A stretch of 64,000 nt of DNA, from NCBI RefSeq assembly GCF_900447045.1, contig NZ_UAWH01000016.1, positions 62,001-126,000 on the forward strand, given 5' to 3'. The notes under the pieces are model-generated. The model saw nothing but the letters and a program-made list of their open reading frames with translations. It was not told where the DNA came from and did no database searches. This document shows positions 37,843 through 44,991 of this stretch, one piece after another. The position numbers were made by a program, and so were the translations under genes. The stretch comes from Clostridium paraputrificum (GTDB taxonomy: Bacteria; Bacillota; Clostridia; Clostridiales; Clostridiaceae). Within the stretch, counting starts at the first letter, position 1, and each line of letters starts with the position of its first letter.

Positions 37843-38061
37843 TTACTTAGTTGATTCCTTTACTCTCTCATATCCAACTGCGCCATCATTTACTTCATTT
37901 ATTGCAATAGTTAAAGCCTTTTTAGAATCTACATCTACTAATTGTTTAGAACCGTCTATTAACTGTCTAGCTCTTTTTGATGTTACTATTACTAGTGAAT
38001 ATCTATCTTCTACCTTTTTTAATAAATCTACTACTGATGGATTAATCATTGAATTACTCAT
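37843..38061 (-). CDS. rpoZ: RNA polymerase omega subunit
   Basis: 72 residues. It helps assemble RNA polymerase. INPSVVDLLKKVEDRYSLVIVTSKRARQL matches the omega N-terminal helix region (motif SLVIVTSKRARQ). ATG 38059-38061 overlaps the gmk stop (ATGAGTAA) and has GGAGGGC upstream. Order gmk-rpoZ-coaBC is typical. Confidence 0.95.
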   Translation of the reverse strand: MSNSMINPSVVDLLKKVEDRYSLVIVTSKRARQLIDGSKQLVDVDSKKALTIAINEVNDGAVGYERVKESTK

Positions 38062-38677
38062 GACTTATGCCCTCCTCTAAATTCAAAATTGTTCCTTGTA
38101 TTCTATCAACTCTACATTTTTCTGCAGCTAGTATATTTTCTATCTTATTCACTGCATTTTCTACAGTATCATTAACCACTGCATAATTATATTTAGAAAT
38201 ATAGTTAATTTCTTGATAAGCTGAATTAAATCTTCTCATTAAGGATTCTGGTGTTTCACTTCCTCTATTAATGATTCTTTGTTTTAATTCTTCCATTGAA
38301 GGAGGAAGTATAAATATAAATACTCCTTCTTCTGTATTTTCTTTTACTTTTAATGCCCCTTGTATATCTATTTCAAGAATTACATCTTTTCCAGAGTCTA
38401 AAAGTTCTTGTACATTTGACTTTGGTGTACCGTAACAATTACCATATACCTCAGCCCACTCTAAAAAATCATCCTCTTCTACTTTCTTTAAAAACTCATC
38501 CTTATTTAAAAAGTAGTAGTTAATTCCATGAACCTCACCTTGTCTTGGATCTCTAGTTGTAGCAGAAACAGAAAGGTGTATATCTTTATGTTTTTCTAAA
38601 AGTGCCTTGCATATTGTACCTTTTCCTGCACCTGAAGGACCAGAAATAACTATTAAAACTCCCTTGTTTTTTGCCAT
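38054..38677 (-). CDS. gmk: Guanylate kinase
   Basis: 207 residues. Phosphorylates GMP. P-loop SGPSGAGKGT, SATTRDPRQGEVHGINY, EIDIQGALKVK. I start at ATG 38675-38677 (MAKNKGVLIVISG), one base after the remA stop; a TTG four codons earlier has no site. GAGG lies 12 bases upstream, so translation may depend on coupling to remA. Confidence 0.95.
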   Translation of the reverse strand: MAKNKGVLIVISGPSGAGKGTICKALLEKHKDIHLSVSATTRDPRQGEVHGINYYFLNKDEFLKKVEEDDFLEWAEVYGNCYGTPKSNVQELLDSGKDVILEIDIQGALKVKENTEEGVFIFILPPSMEELKQRIINRGSETPESLMRRFNSAYQEINYISKYNYAVVNDTVENAVNKIENILAAEKCRVDRIQGTILNLEEGISHE

Positions 38678-38678
38678 A

Positions 38679-38948
38679 TTAATCTTCAACCTCGTCTTCT
38701 ACTTCATCCTTTGTAGATAATCTATGAGCTACCGTTTCTGGTTGAACAGCAGATAATATTACATGATCTGAATCTGTTATTATAACTGCCCTTGTTCTTC
38801 TTCCATATGTTGCATCAATTAGCATGCCTCTATCTCTTGCTTCCTGAATAATTCTTTTTATTGGTGCTGATTCAGGACTAACAATTGCCACTAATCTATT
38901 TGCAGAAACTATGTTCCCAAAACCAATATTAATTAATTTAATACCCAT
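38679..38948 (-). CDS. remA: RemA/DUF370 DNA-binding regulator
   Basis: 89 residues. [22 protein letters not shown] and [31 protein letters not shown] segments are characteristic (motif [11 protein letters not shown]). RemA is an oligomeric DNA-binding regulator; in Bacillus it activates matrix genes, in other Firmicutes its role is less known. Always between yicC and gmk. GGAGG precedes ATG. Confidence 0.93.
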   Translation of the reverse strand: MGIKLINIGFGNIVSANRLVAIVSPESAPIKRIIQEARDRGMLIDATYGRRTRAVIITDSDHVILSAVQPETVAHRLSTKDEVEDEVED

Positions 38949-38967
38949 GTTCTAATCCTCCTAATTA

Positions 38968-39849
38968 TTATTCAATATTTTGAACTTGTTCTCTTATTTT
39001 TTCTAATAAGTTCTTTATGTTAATGACTATATTGGTCATACCCATATCATTAGCTTTTGAACCAATGGTATTAGTTTCTCTATTCATTTCTTGAACTATA
39101 AAATCAAGTTTTCTACCTATTGGCTCATTTAATTCTAGTGTTTTTCTCATTTGATTTATATGGCTATTAAGTCTTGTAATTTCTTCATCTACAGCAGCTT
39201 TATCAGCAAAAATGGCAACTTCTGTAGCTATTCTTTCTTCATCTAATTTAATACTACTAGTTAATTCTTTTATTCTTTCTTCTAATTTACGTTTGTAGTT
39301 TACAGGGACATTTTCTGCTATTTCTTCAATTTCCTTAACATTTGCTTCTATATCAGATAACTTACATAGAATATCTTCCTTTAACTTTTCTCCCTCACTT
39401 ACTCTCATATCATTCATCATTTCTAATGACGATATAACAAGAGGTTTTATTTCTATTAAAATTTCTTCTAGGTTTTCTTCTTCAGCTTCTAATGTTAAAA
39501 CATCTGGAAATCTTGATAATCTTGTAGCTGTTATATCGTTAACAACTCCTAGAGTTTCTGATATTTCCTTTAAACACTCATAATATCCCTTTGCAAGATC
39601 CATATTTACTTTAGGAAGAGCATTGCTTTTACTATAGCCTTTAAAGTTTATAAAAACATCTACCTTACCTCTATTTAGATAATTATTAATTATTTTTCTT
39701 ACTTCATCTTCTAAAGCAATCATAAATTTAGGCATTCTTATATTAACATCAAGATATCTGTTATTCACACTTTTCATTTCTATAGAAAATAAGTGTTCTT
39801 TTCCTTCTTCACTTTGAGCTCTTCCAAAGCTAGTCATACTTTTAGCCAT
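38968..39849 (-). CDS. yicC: YicC-family endoribonuclease
   Basis: 293 residues. N-terminal YicC-like domain (MTSFGRAQSEEGK, SVNNRYLDVNIRMP) and C-terminal DUF1732 (LNSHINQMRKTL, GRKLDFIVQEMNRETNTIGSKA-like). Some YicC proteins have RNase activity. It opens the yicC-remA-gmk-rpoZ-coaBC operon, with GGGAGAGGG before ATG. Confidence 0.93.
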   Translation of the reverse strand: MAKSMTSFGRAQSEEGKEHLFSIEMKSVNNRYLDVNIRMPKFMIALEDEVRKIINNYLNRGKVDVFINFKGYSKSNALPKVNMDLAKGYYECLKEISETLGVVNDITATRLSRFPDVLTLEAEEENLEEILIEIKPLVISSLEMMNDMRVSEGEKLKEDILCKLSDIEANVKEIEEIAENVPVNYKRKLEERIKELTSSIKLDEERIATEVAIFADKAAVDEEITRLNSHINQMRKTLELNEPIGRKLDFIVQEMNRETNTIGSKANDMGMTNIVINIKNLLEKIREQVQNIE

Positions 39850-39872
39850 AATTATTCACTTCCCTCTCCCTT

Positions 39873-39912
39873 ATTATAGACTCATATTAATTTATTTTTC
39901 CTCACCAGTCAA
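39873..39912 (-). promoter_or_regulatory. Sigma-A promoter region of the yicC operon
   Basis: TTGACT (complement of 39907-39912), 17-base spacer, TAATAT (39884-39889). A separate perfect TATAAT (39873-39878) lies 11 bases downstream without a good -35, a possible second start. Confidence 0.6.
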
Positions 39913-40044
39913 TAATTCGTTAATAAATTATTTACATTTGTTCTTTTTCTTTTCTTCTCTAAACTTTATAGTAACCCTTCAGCTTACTCCGCTTATTTTT
40001 TAATAACTTTTATATTATAATCCTCATAACATTATCTCCAACTT

Positions 40045-40086
40045 CAAATAAAAAATTAACGACACCACTGTGGAACCCTCACTTTT
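40045..40086. repeat. Diverged repeat copy A
   Basis: Shares AAATAAAAAATTA, then ACTGTGGA and TTTTT in the same order and spacing with copy B at 40412-40455; roughly three quarters of positions agree by eye. Copies are 367 bases apart in direct orientation. Confidence 0.55.
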
Positions 40087-40151
40087 TACCAGACGCACAA
40101 ATAGCATTCTAATTTTTAATTTTACAAATAGAACTTACTCATTAAAGCTTC

Positions 40152-40225
40152 TAAAGCTTGTCTGAGAAAAATCTTGCAGAGTCACATATTTTATTTTTCA
40201 TTCTTTAAGAAGCAGACAAACTTTA
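40152..40225. repeat. Long inverted repeat, possible structured RNA
   Basis: TAAAGCTTGTCTG (40152-40164) pairs with CAGACAAACTTTA (40213-40225), 12 of 13 positions, and the inner GAAAAAT/ATTTTTC (40166-40172 with 40193-40199) pairs perfectly. No U tract follows directly on either strand, so it is not a plain terminator. Confidence 0.55.
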
Positions 40226-40411
40226 TCAATATCAAACTATTGAAGCTAACTGAAATTTAATTTAATTTACTTAAGAATAAAAAAATAGTTTATCTTCTTT
40301 TCTTTTTTAAATAAAATCCTCCATGCCCTATTATAACTACATATTTATATATTTAAAACAATCTTTAAATATATATTTATACACAATAAATTCAAAAAAT
40401 TTAATTTTAGA

Positions 40412-40455
40412 TAAATAAAAAATTACCAAAGCAACTGTGGAGCCATCTATTTTTA
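40412..40455. repeat. Diverged repeat copy B
   Basis: Partner of the segment at 40045-40086: AAATAAAAAATTA then CAACTGTGGAGCC and TATTTTTA. Confidence 0.55.
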
Positions 40456-40510
40456 AATCATCTACATAAGTGATGTTCCAAATTAAAATCTTATAACTAG
40501 TCTATACGTT

Positions 40511-40547
40511 AAAAAAGTGGTCATACCCACAAAAGATATAACCACTT
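40511..40547 (-). terminator. Intrinsic terminator after the purine permease gene
   Basis: AAGTGGTTATA / TATGACCACTT (40515-40525 with 40537-40547), 11 pairs with one G-U, then TTTTTT on the minus strand. Confidence 0.9.
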
Positions 40548-40561
40548 AATCACTATAAATA

Positions 40562-41929
40562 TTAAATAAATATTAATTTCAATAAGAATAAGAATGCAAG
40601 TATTATCATTACCCAAGATACTTTCTTCTTATCTTCTTTAACAAAGAATATATTGTATATTAAATTAATTGCTACATAAGAAATTACACCAAATGTTAAA
40701 CCATCACCAATGCTATATGCAAGAGGCATCATAGCAATTGTAATAAATGCTGGTACACCTTCTGTTAAATCATCGAAGTCAATATTCTTAACTGCTCCTA
40801 ACATTAAATATCCAACGTAGATTAATGCTGGTGCAGTTGCACATGAAGGAATTGCTATAAATATTGGAGAGAAGAACATTGCTAATAAGAATAGAACACC
40901 TGTTGTTATTGCAGTCCATCCTGTTCTACCACCTGCTGCTACACCTGTTGAACTTTCAACGTATGTTGTAACAGTAGATACCCCTAAGCAAGCCCCAGCT
41001 GTTGTACCAATAGCATCAACCATTAAAGCCTTACCTGCATTCGGAACCTTGCCATCTTTATCTAACATATTTGCTCTTGAACAAACACCAACTAATGTAC
41101 CAACTGTATCAAAGAAATCTACGAATAAGAACGTACAAACTACAACAAAGAAACTACCAATTGTTGTTGGATGTAACATATATCCAAAATCAATCTTACC
41201 AGCTATAGGTGCTATACTTTCAAATTTAAAAATTCCTTCTGGAAGATAAATACCAAGTGATGCTGCATAAGCAGGATCAAACTTTGCATATCCCCAAGCT
41301 ACTAATGTTGATACTAATATACCAATAAGAATTGACCCCTTAACACCTTTCTTATCAAGTACTGCAATAATTAATAGCCCTAATAAAGCAATTAAAAATG
41401 TAGGTGATGTAAATCTACCAAGTGCAACTAATGTACTATCATTGTTAACTACAATTCCAGAACCTTGTAATCCAATAAATGCTATAAATAGTCCAATACC
41501 TGCAGTAACTGCATACTTCATGTTTTTAGGAATTGCATTTACAACAGCTTCACGTACTTTAAATAATGATAAAAGAATAAAAATGATACCTTCTACAAAT
41601 ACTGCTGTTAAAGCTATTTCCCAAGGAATTTTATTTTGTCCTACAACTGTAAATGCAAAATATGCATTTAGTCCCATACCAGATGCTAATGCAAATGGTA
41701 AATTAGCGAAAACACCCATTAAAATTGTAGATAAACCCGCAGCTAAACAAGTAGCTGTAACTAAAGCTCCTGCATCCATTCCTGCAGCACTTAAAATATT
41801 AGGATTTACCGCTATGATATAAGCCATAGTTAAGAATGTAGTAATACCTGCCATGATTTCTCTTTTGAAATCAACATTTTCGTTTGTGAAGATTTCTAAT
41901 AATCTTCTTTTTTGTTTAACGTCTTGCAT
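40562..41929 (-). CDS. pbuG: NCS2-family guanine/hypoxanthine permease
   Basis: 455 residues, about 12-14 membrane segments. REIMAGITTFLTMAYIIAVNP, GMGLNAYFAF and TTYVESSTGVAAGGRTG are conserved in the AzgA/PbuG branch for hypoxanthine and guanine uptake. A guanine-type riboswitch precedes it, strongly supporting the substrate class. AGGAGG precedes ATG. Monocistronic, with terminator downstream. Paralogue identity (PbuG versus PbuO) cannot be settled here. Confidence 0.9.
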   Translation of the reverse strand: MQDVKQKRRLLEIFTNENVDFKREIMAGITTFLTMAYIIAVNPNILSAAGMDAGALVTATCLAAGLSTILMGVFANLPFALASGMGLNAYFAFTVVGQNKIPWEIALTAVFVEGIIFILLSLFKVREAVVNAIPKNMKYAVTAGIGLFIAFIGLQGSGIVVNNDSTLVALGRFTSPTFLIALLGLLIIAVLDKKGVKGSILIGILVSTLVAWGYAKFDPAYAASLGIYLPEGIFKFESIAPIAGKIDFGYMLHPTTIGSFFVVVCTFLFVDFFDTVGTLVGVCSRANMLDKDGKVPNAGKALMVDAIGTTAGACLGVSTVTTYVESSTGVAAGGRTGWTAITTGVLFLLAMFFSPIFIAIPSCATAPALIYVGYLMLGAVKNIDFDDLTEGVPAFITIAMMPLAYSIGDGLTFGVISYVAINLIYNIFFVKEDKKKVSWVMIILAFLFLLKLIFI

Positions 41930-41949
41930 TTTTCTCCTCCAAAATAATA

Positions 41950-42090
41950 AAAAGGTCCTTATGAGCTAAAGAAAAGCAACAACTCATAAAGACCTTTTAA
42001 AATTTAATAATATACATTCAGTCCACTCATAGTCAGATATTTACGGTATCTGGTAGAAACTGTGACCCTTATTGACACATTATATGAGTT
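41950..42090 (-). ncRNA. Purine riboswitch, guanine type, with terminator
   Basis: On the minus strand: ACTCATATAAT (P1, J1/2), loop AATAAGG (L2), GTTTCTACC (J2/3), CCGTAAA (L3), and GACTATGAGT (J3/1, P1). The C in GACTATG is the specificity base for guanine/hypoxanthine (adenine switches have U there). It is followed by a 16-pair terminator (41950-41965 with 41983-41998) and T run. Ligand binding would favour the terminator, turning the permease off. P1 (ACTCATA) can alternatively pair with TATGAGTT in the terminator arm. Confidence 0.93.
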
Positions 42091-42108
42091 ATTCGCTTTA
42101 CGAATATT

Positions 42109-42138
42109 ATTATATAATGCGCAAGTAATAATTGTCAA
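42109..42138 (-). promoter_or_regulatory. Sigma-A promoter of the purine permease
   Basis: TTGACA (complement of 42133-42138, perfect), 18-base spacer, TATAAT (42109-42114, perfect). ATTCG/CGAAT motifs lie on both sides (42091-42105 and 42153-42179) and could be an operator. Confidence 0.8.
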
Positions 42139-42193
42139 TAGAAACGTATGAAATTCGTATATCTTTTCACGAATATTCGATTTATTTTATTAT

Positions 42194-43189
42194 TTATAAT
42201 TCATTATTATACAATCCATCTTCCATAAACTCTTTTATAGCACTATATTCATCAGTATAACTTAAAGCTACCATCAACTTAATTCTAGCTTTTTGCCCTT
42301 GCATAGTATCTCCAAATATGGCACCTCTATTTCTTAAATCTTTTCCTCCACCTTCATATCCATAGGAATCAAAGACTCTCCCTTCAAAACACCTTGACAC
42401 AATTACAACAGGAATATTTCTCTTTATAGCCCTTTCAACTCCATGAACCATTTGAGGAGGTATATTACCTCTTCCTAAGGCTTCAATAACTATTCCTATG
42501 TAACCTTTTTCTATAGCAAAATCAATGAAAGAACAATCTGAACCAGATACACACTTTATTAGGGCTACATCCCCTTTAATATTATCTATTTTTACATGCT
42601 GTCCTTTTTTACACTTTCTGTAAAATATTACATTATCATTATCTACTATACCTATAGGACCAAAATTAGGTGTTCTAAAAGCATTGAGAGCCATAGAGTT
42701 TGTTTTTGTCACTTCTCTTGCACTATTTAATTCTCCATTAAAACACACTAACACTCCTCTTCCAACAGCCTTTTCTGATGCAGCCGTACATATTGATGTA
42801 GCTAAATTAAACGGACCATCATACCCTAACTCTGAGCTACTTCTCATTGCACCTGTTATAACCACAGGCTTGCTACTATCTAAAGTTAAATCTAACATAT
42901 ATGCTGTTTCTTCTAGCGTATCCGTTCCATGAGTTATTACAACTCCGTCTATATCATCTCTTTCTAATAACTTATTAACAAATCTTGATAATTCAAACAT
43001 AAGATTAGGTGTCATATGAGGAGATGGAAGACTAGAAAAGTTATAACTTTCTATTTCCGCATAATCTTCTATCCCTGTTACCATAGTCATTATTTCTTCA
43101 CCAGTTAATGAAGGTACTGCTGCCTTAATCCTCTCATCTACTTTCATAGATATTGTTCCACCATTAAAAACCACTGCTATTTTCTTCAT
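42194..43189 (-). CDS. ansA: Cytoplasmic (type I) L-asparaginase
   Basis: 331 residues. Hydrolyses asparagine to aspartate and ammonia. VVFNGGTISM has the nucleophile Thr12, and ITHGTDTLEETAYML has Thr89-Asp90; GAMRSSSELGYDGPFNL is also family-typical. No signal peptide, so cytoplasmic. ATG 43187-43189 has GGAGG seven bases upstream; the reading frame is open upstream through the leader, but those codons lie in the structured attenuator region. Expression is probably set by the leader described below. Confidence 0.93.
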   Translation of the reverse strand: MKKIAVVFNGGTISMKVDERIKAAVPSLTGEEIMTMVTGIEDYAEIESYNFSSLPSPHMTPNLMFELSRFVNKLLERDDIDGVVITHGTDTLEETAYMLDLTLDSSKPVVITGAMRSSSELGYDGPFNLATSICTAASEKAVGRGVLVCFNGELNSAREVTKTNSMALNAFRTPNFGPIGIVDNDNVIFYRKCKKGQHVKIDNIKGDVALIKCVSGSDCSFIDFAIEKGYIGIVIEALGRGNIPPQMVHGVERAIKRNIPVVIVSRCFEGRVFDSYGYEGGGKDLRNRGAIFGDTMQGQKARIKLMVALSYTDEYSAIKEFMEDGLYNNEL

Positions 43190-43211
43190 GTCAAACCTCC
43201 ATATTTTATCT

Positions 43212-43245
43212 AAAAAAATAACTTTTGGTAAATTCCAAAAGTCAT
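43212..43245 (-). terminator. Attenuator-type terminator in the ansA leader
   Basis: Minus strand ATGACTTTTGG, AATTTA loop, CCAAAAGTTAT (43235-43245 with 43218-43228, one G-U), then seven T. It lies 23 bases before the ansA ATG, between promoter and gene, so it must be regulated or leaky. The uORF stop (43242-43244) lies inside its 5' arm. Confidence 0.85.
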
Positions 43246-43310
43246 ATAGTTTTTGGCAGGTCGGCGTATCCTGCATCTCTATTTACTAAATTTAGCGTGT
43301 GAGGAGCCAT
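43242..43310 (-). CDS. Putative 22-residue leader peptide upstream of ansA
   Basis: ATG 43308-43310 preceded by GAGGTGAG five bases away; stop TGA 43242-43244. It begins MAPHTLNLVN and ends DLPKTI, with two Asn and two Asp codons. Unusual GC-ending codons (ACG, GCC, GAC, CTG, CAC) in an AT-rich genome suggest that the RNA is also under structural selection: GCAGG/CCTGC pairing lies within it. Its stop lies in the terminator stem, so a ribosome finishing it would block terminator formation. No homologue recognised. Confidence 0.6.
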   Translation of the reverse strand: MAPHTLNLVNRDAGYADLPKTI

Positions 43311-43344
43311 TTCTCACCTCAAAAAATAACTATTCAATTTCTAT

Positions 43345-43373
43345 ATTATAATTCTTAGAAAATAATCTTTCAA
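43345..43373 (-). promoter_or_regulatory. Sigma-A promoter of the ansA leader
   Basis: TTGAAA (complement of 43368-43373), 17-base spacer, TATAAT (43345-43350). Start near 43338, leaving a leader of about 150 bases. Confidence 0.85.
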
Positions 43374-43381
43374 GTATATAG

Positions 43382-43783
43382 TTACTCTATACTACAACTT
43401 AATAATTTTCCACCATATATCTTATTATCTATTTTACTTTTTGTGATTGGGTATAAAGTAGAAACATAAATATATCCTTCATCTTTATCTACTTCCATTC
43501 CCAATAACAAAATACTATCTACCTTTTTTACAAACTCTATTGTTATCCTGTTATTTTCTTTTATCTTTGTCCCTATATAATCAGGATCCTTTAAAATACT
43601 TTCTATTACATTTATAAGATTATCCTTTACATTTCTACTTAACTGCTTACTATGGCGTCTTATTATATGCCTAATTACACCTGGTGAGATATATACACAT
43701 CCGTAACACATAACTCCTAATTTTTCTGCTAAAGAAGTCTCTATTTTCCCTACTTTTTTATAAGCCTTATAATAACTTCTCAT
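43382..43783 (-). CDS. Probable PBECR-type nuclease-fold protein
   Basis: 133 residues, no signal or membrane segment. VYISPGVIRHIIRRHSKQLS, LKDPDYIG, IEFVKKVDSILLLGMEV and YIYVSTLYPIT fit the PBECR pattern (phage-Barnase-EndoU-ColicinE5/D-RelE-like fold), often found in phage or toxin-like contexts. The N-terminal 25 residues are basic. GGTGAG lies before ATG. Divergent from ilvE and not part of a clear toxin-antitoxin pair; no partner ORF beside it. Activity is inferred only from the fold resemblance. Confidence 0.55.
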   Translation of the reverse strand: MRSYYKAYKKVGKIETSLAEKLGVMCYGCVYISPGVIRHIIRRHSKQLSRNVKDNLINVIESILKDPDYIGTKIKENNRITIEFVKKVDSILLLGMEVDKDEGYIYVSTLYPITKSKIDNKIYGGKLLSCSIE

Positions 43784-43869
43784 ACTTTACTCACCACGCC
43801 TTTTTGTATTCTATTTACGCTTTATAGTATATTTTATTCTGCACAATTCAAATAAGATTACATTTTTTA

Positions 43870-43897
43870 TTTACCTATTGAAAAATAGTGATAAAAT
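43870..43897 (+). promoter_or_regulatory. Sigma-A promoter of ilvE
   Basis: TTTACC (43870-43875), 16-base spacer, TAAAAT (43892-43897) with TGA just before (extended -10). Confidence 0.5.
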
Positions 43898-43933
43898 ATA
43901 ATTATTATTAAAACAATTAGGAGGGCTATATTT

Positions 43934-44959
43934 ATGGATACAACAAAAGAAATAAATTGGGACGAACTTGGTTTCAATTATATTAAAACAGATTTTCGTT
44001 ACATATCTGTTTGGAAAGATGGTAAATGGGATAATGGCAAACTTACAGAAGATAATATGCTTAGAATAAGCGAAGCATCAACAGCTTTACATTATGGTCA
44101 ACAATGCTTTGAGGGGCTAAAAGCATATAGAACAAAAGATGGTAGCATTCAACTATTTAGAGTAAATAGAAATGCTGCTCGAATGAATGATTCTTGTAGA
44201 AAACTTTTAATGCCTGAAATACCTGAAGAAAAATTTATAGATGCATGTATGCAAGTAGTTAAAGCAAACGAAAGATTTGTTCCACCTTATGGTTCAGGAG
44301 GTACCCTTTACTTAAGACCATTTATGATTGGTGTTGGTGACAACATTGGTGTAAAACCTGCTCCAGAATATATATTTTCAGTATTTTGCGTTCCTGTAGG
44401 AGCTTATTTCAAAGGAGGGCTTGCTCCAGTTAACTTTATGATTTCAGATTTTGATAGAGCTGCTCCATATGGAACTGGTCAACAAAAAGTAGGTGGAAAT
44501 TACGCAGCATCTATGGAACCACATAAAATTGCAGCAGAAAGAGGTTTTGCAGACTGTATATATCTAGATCCAGCTACTCATACAAAAATCGAAGAAGTTG
44601 GAGCTGCTAACTTTTTTGGAATTACCCATGATAATAAATTTATAACTCCAAACTCATCATCAATATTACCAAGTATAACTAAGTATTCACTATTAGAGCT
44701 TGCAAAAGATTATCTTCATCTAGAAGTAATTGAGGGTGATGTTTATATTGATGAAATTGACCAATTTAAAGAAGCAGGGGCATGTGGAACTGCTGCTGTT
44801 ATTACTCCAATTGGCGGAATTGAATATAAAGGTAACCTTCATGTTTTCTATAGCGAAACAGAAGTTGGTCCATTAACAAGAAAATTGTACGATCTTCTTG
44901 TTGGAATTCAATTTGGGGATGTTGAAGGACCAGAAGGATGGATATTTAAGGTTAAATAA
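43934..44959 (+). CDS. ilvE: Branched-chain amino-acid aminotransferase
   Basis: 341 residues, fold-type IV PLP enzyme of the longer BCAT2-like group. It exchanges amino groups between Leu, Ile, Val and 2-oxoglutarate. [37 protein letters not shown] (PLP-lysine region) and [10 protein letters not shown] are characteristic. AGGAGG precedes ATG. Plus strand, with terminator downstream. No T-box is visible upstream. Confidence 0.95.
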   Translation: MDTTKEINWDELGFNYIKTDFRYISVWKDGKWDNGKLTEDNMLRISEASTALHYGQQCFEGLKAYRTKDGSIQLFRVNRNAARMNDSCRKLLMPEIPEEKFIDACMQVVKANERFVPPYGSGGTLYLRPFMIGVGDNIGVKPAPEYIFSVFCVPVGAYFKGGLAPVNFMISDFDRAAPYGTGQQKVGGNYAASMEPHKIAAERGFADCIYLDPATHTKIEEVGAANFFGITHDNKFITPNSSSILPSITKYSLLELAKDYLHLEVIEGDVYIDEIDQFKEAGACGTAAVITPIGGIEYKGNLHVFYSETEVGPLTRKLYDLLVGIQFGDVEGPEGWIFKVK

Positions 44960-44962
44960 AAG

Positions 44963-44988
44963 AAAACTCCTGAATTATCAGGAGTTTT
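44963..44988 (+). terminator. Bidirectional terminator between ilvE and spoIVA
   Basis: AAAACTCCTGA (44963-44973), ATTA loop, TCAGGAGTTTT (44978-44988), with U runs on both strands. It ends both convergent genes. Confidence 0.92.
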
Positions 44989-44991
44989 TTT

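Larger units (their letters stand above)
39913..40510. other. Gene-free region with repeats and an inverted repeat
   Basis: About 600 AT-rich bases with no open reading frame that has a ribosome site. It contains two related 40-base segments (40045-40086 and 40412-40455), a long inverted repeat (40152-40225) and several A/T runs. It lies between the yicC promoter and the purine permease terminator. It could be a decayed gene pair or a source of non-coding RNA; I cannot assign a known family. Confidence 0.6.

Noticed and set aside
40331..40426. 31-codon plus-strand ORF in the gene-free region
   Set aside because: No ribosome site and AT-biased composition; looks random.
43190..43276. Extended N-terminus for the asparaginase starting at the internal ATG of the uORF frame
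   Set aside because: These codons lie in the leader hairpins and terminator; GGAGG directly precedes the ATG at 43189, which gives the normal N-terminus.
43190..43340. T-box, purine, SAM or M-box riboswitch in the asparaginase leader
   Set aside because: No T-box AGGGTGG motif, no purine core; M-box-like GGTGAG and GGCTCCT words occur but the remaining M-box is missing.
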